DNA of 64,000 bases from Streptomyces sp. WAC 01529 (lineage in GTDB: Bacteria; Actinomycetota; Actinomycetes; Streptomycetales; Streptomycetaceae): positions 62,001-126,000 of the forward strand of contig NZ_CP029617.1 in NCBI RefSeq assembly GCF_003945545.1. The letters are read 5' to 3'. Below are positions 63,163 through 64,000 of this stretch, in pieces. The notes below the pieces were generated by a model that was given only the letters and a program-made list of their open reading frames with translations, searched no databases and had not been told where the DNA came from. The translations under genes were made by a program, and so were the position numbers. Within the stretch, counting starts at the first letter, position 1, and each line of letters starts with the position of its first letter.

Positions 63163-64000
63163 CGCAGGCCCCCGGACGCGCGGGCCCGCCGGCCGCCGCG
63201 GAACTCGCCGCCGCCCTCAGGAGCGAGGCCGCCGAGTGGGACCGCCTGTGCACCCTCCCCGAGCGGGTACGCGAAGCCGTCGCCCAGGCCGGACTCTTCG
63301 GGGTCGCCCTGCCCGAGCGCTACGGCGGCTCGGGCGCGGGACCGGCCGAGCTGGGCGAGGTCTGCGCCGAGCTCGGCGGGGTGTGCAGCGCGCTGCGCGG
63401 ACTGCTCACCGTGCAGGAGATGGTCGCCGCCGCGCTGCTGCGCTGGGGCACCGCGGCCCAGCGCGAACAGTGGCTGCCGCCGCTGGCCCGCGGGGACCGG
63501 TTCGCCGGCTTCGCCGCGACGGAGGCGGCGGCCGGCACCGACCTGGCCGGCGTGCGGACGGAGATCGCCGAGGCCGGTGACGACCTGGTCGTCACCGGCC
63601 GCAAGATGTGGATCACCTTCGGCGGGACGGCCGATGTCTTTCTCGTCCTGGGCCGGCTGGCGGGGCGGCTGTCGGCGGTACTGGTCGAGGGGGACCGCAC
63701 GGGCGTACGCCGGGAACGCGTCGAGGGCCAGCTGGGCATGCGGGCGGCAGAGATCGCCCATCTCGGCTTCGACTCGGTGCGGGTTCCGCGGGATCACCTG
63801 ATCGGCCCGCCCGGCACGGGGCTCACCCACGTCATGGGCACGGCCCTGGACCACGGGCGCTACACCGTGGCATGGGGCTGCGTCGGGATGGCCGAGGCCT
63901 GCCTCCACGCCGCGGCCGGCCACGCGGTGCACCGCCTCCAGCGGGATGTGCCGCTCGCCGACCATCAGCTCGTACGCGCCGAACTCGCCCGCGCCACGGT
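63159..64000 (+). CDS. Acyl-CoA (acyl-ACP) dehydrogenase, FkbI-like, cut by window end
   Basis: 281 codons are visible; the family has about 370-390 residues, so the C-terminal helical domain is outside. Family features: ALPERYGGSG, FAATEAAAGTDLAGV (flavin/substrate loop), KMWITFGGTADVFLVLGR and HGRYTVAWGCVGMAEACL. The last pattern is close to FkbI-type dehydrogenases that oxidise glyceryl/hydroxyacyl-ACP on the way to methoxy- or hydroxymalonyl-ACP. Coupled to the ACP gene by ATGA. The catalytic Glu region lies beyond the end. Confidence 0.82.
   Translation, partial: MTQAPGRAGPPAAAELAAALRSEAAEWDRLCTLPERVREAVAQAGLFGVALPERYGGSGAGPAELGEVCAELGGVCSALRGLLTVQEMVAAALLRWGTAAQREQWLPPLARGDRFAGFAATEAAAGTDLAGVRTEIAEAGDDLVVTGRKMWITFGGTADVFLVLGRLAGRLSAVLVEGDRTGVRRERVEGQLGMRAAEIAHLGFDSVRVPRDHLIGPPGTGLTHVMGTALDHGRYTVAWGCVGMAEACLHAAAGHAVHRLQRDVPLADHQLVRAELARAT

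Overview
The window is high-GC actinomycete DNA, almost certainly Streptomyces. It has strong third-position G/C bias, GTG starts, ATGA-coupled operons, two IS-type remnants and dense secondary-metabolite gene clusters. It divides into four parts.

(1) 1 to about 19.1 kb is an accessory region. It holds small hypothetical genes, an SMI1/KNR4 immunity-type gene, a methyltransferase between a broken and an intact IS5-type element, an eCIS/toxin-like protein, two candidate secreted-peptide/immunity pairs (6.1-6.8 kb and 12.7-14.7 kb), a LexA-like regulator behind an SOS-like box, a type II toxin-antitoxin pair, a GNAT acetyltransferase and a LuxR-type response regulator. Many reading frames here are interrupted by single-base shifts or stops: DUF6193-like, DUF721-like, HNH, aminoglycoside phosphotransferase-like, Fic-like and a sensor kinase.

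(2) About 19.1-21.9 kb (minus strand) is a lasso-peptide locus. A 40-residue precursor is followed by an asparagine-synthetase-type cyclase (C) gene with broken frame, then B1 (PqqD/RRE) and B2 (leader protease), then a small secreted protein and the two-component genes. The predicted core is SVRRGHWIDFFGGWWL, ring Ser1-Asp9.

(3) 22.1-35.7 kb is a pentalenolactone-type cluster with all frames intact: MarR regulator, drug-insensitive GAPDH, a second MarR regulator, P450 (PenM-type), PenH-type hydroxylase, efflux pump, dehydrogenase, Baeyer-Villiger enzyme, Fe/2-oxoglutarate dioxygenase, prenyl diphosphate synthase, pentalenene synthase and P450 (PenI-type). The set accounts for farnesyl diphosphate -> pentalenene -> 1-deoxypentalenic acid -> 11-oxo acid -> lactones D/E/F -> pentalenolactone, plus resistance, export and regulation.

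(4) After an IS701-like transposase remnant and a glutaredoxin-like gene, 36.9-64 kb is a second, apparently unrelated cluster. It has a five-module NRPS of 5941 residues (with one epimerisation domain), a KS/decayed-AT/carrier/C/A/PCP/E-like megasynthase of 2387 residues, a KAS III-like enzyme, a free ACP and an acyl-CoA dehydrogenase cut by the window end. No thioesterase is visible. The last three genes resemble parts of alkoxymalonyl-ACP (FkbI/FkbJ) or glyceryl/tetronate-type pathways. Together with the AT that has lost its catalytic serine they suggest that an unusual unit is supplied or the chain released in trans. I do not recognise the product. The megasynthase system and the lasso core are the best candidates for undescribed biology.
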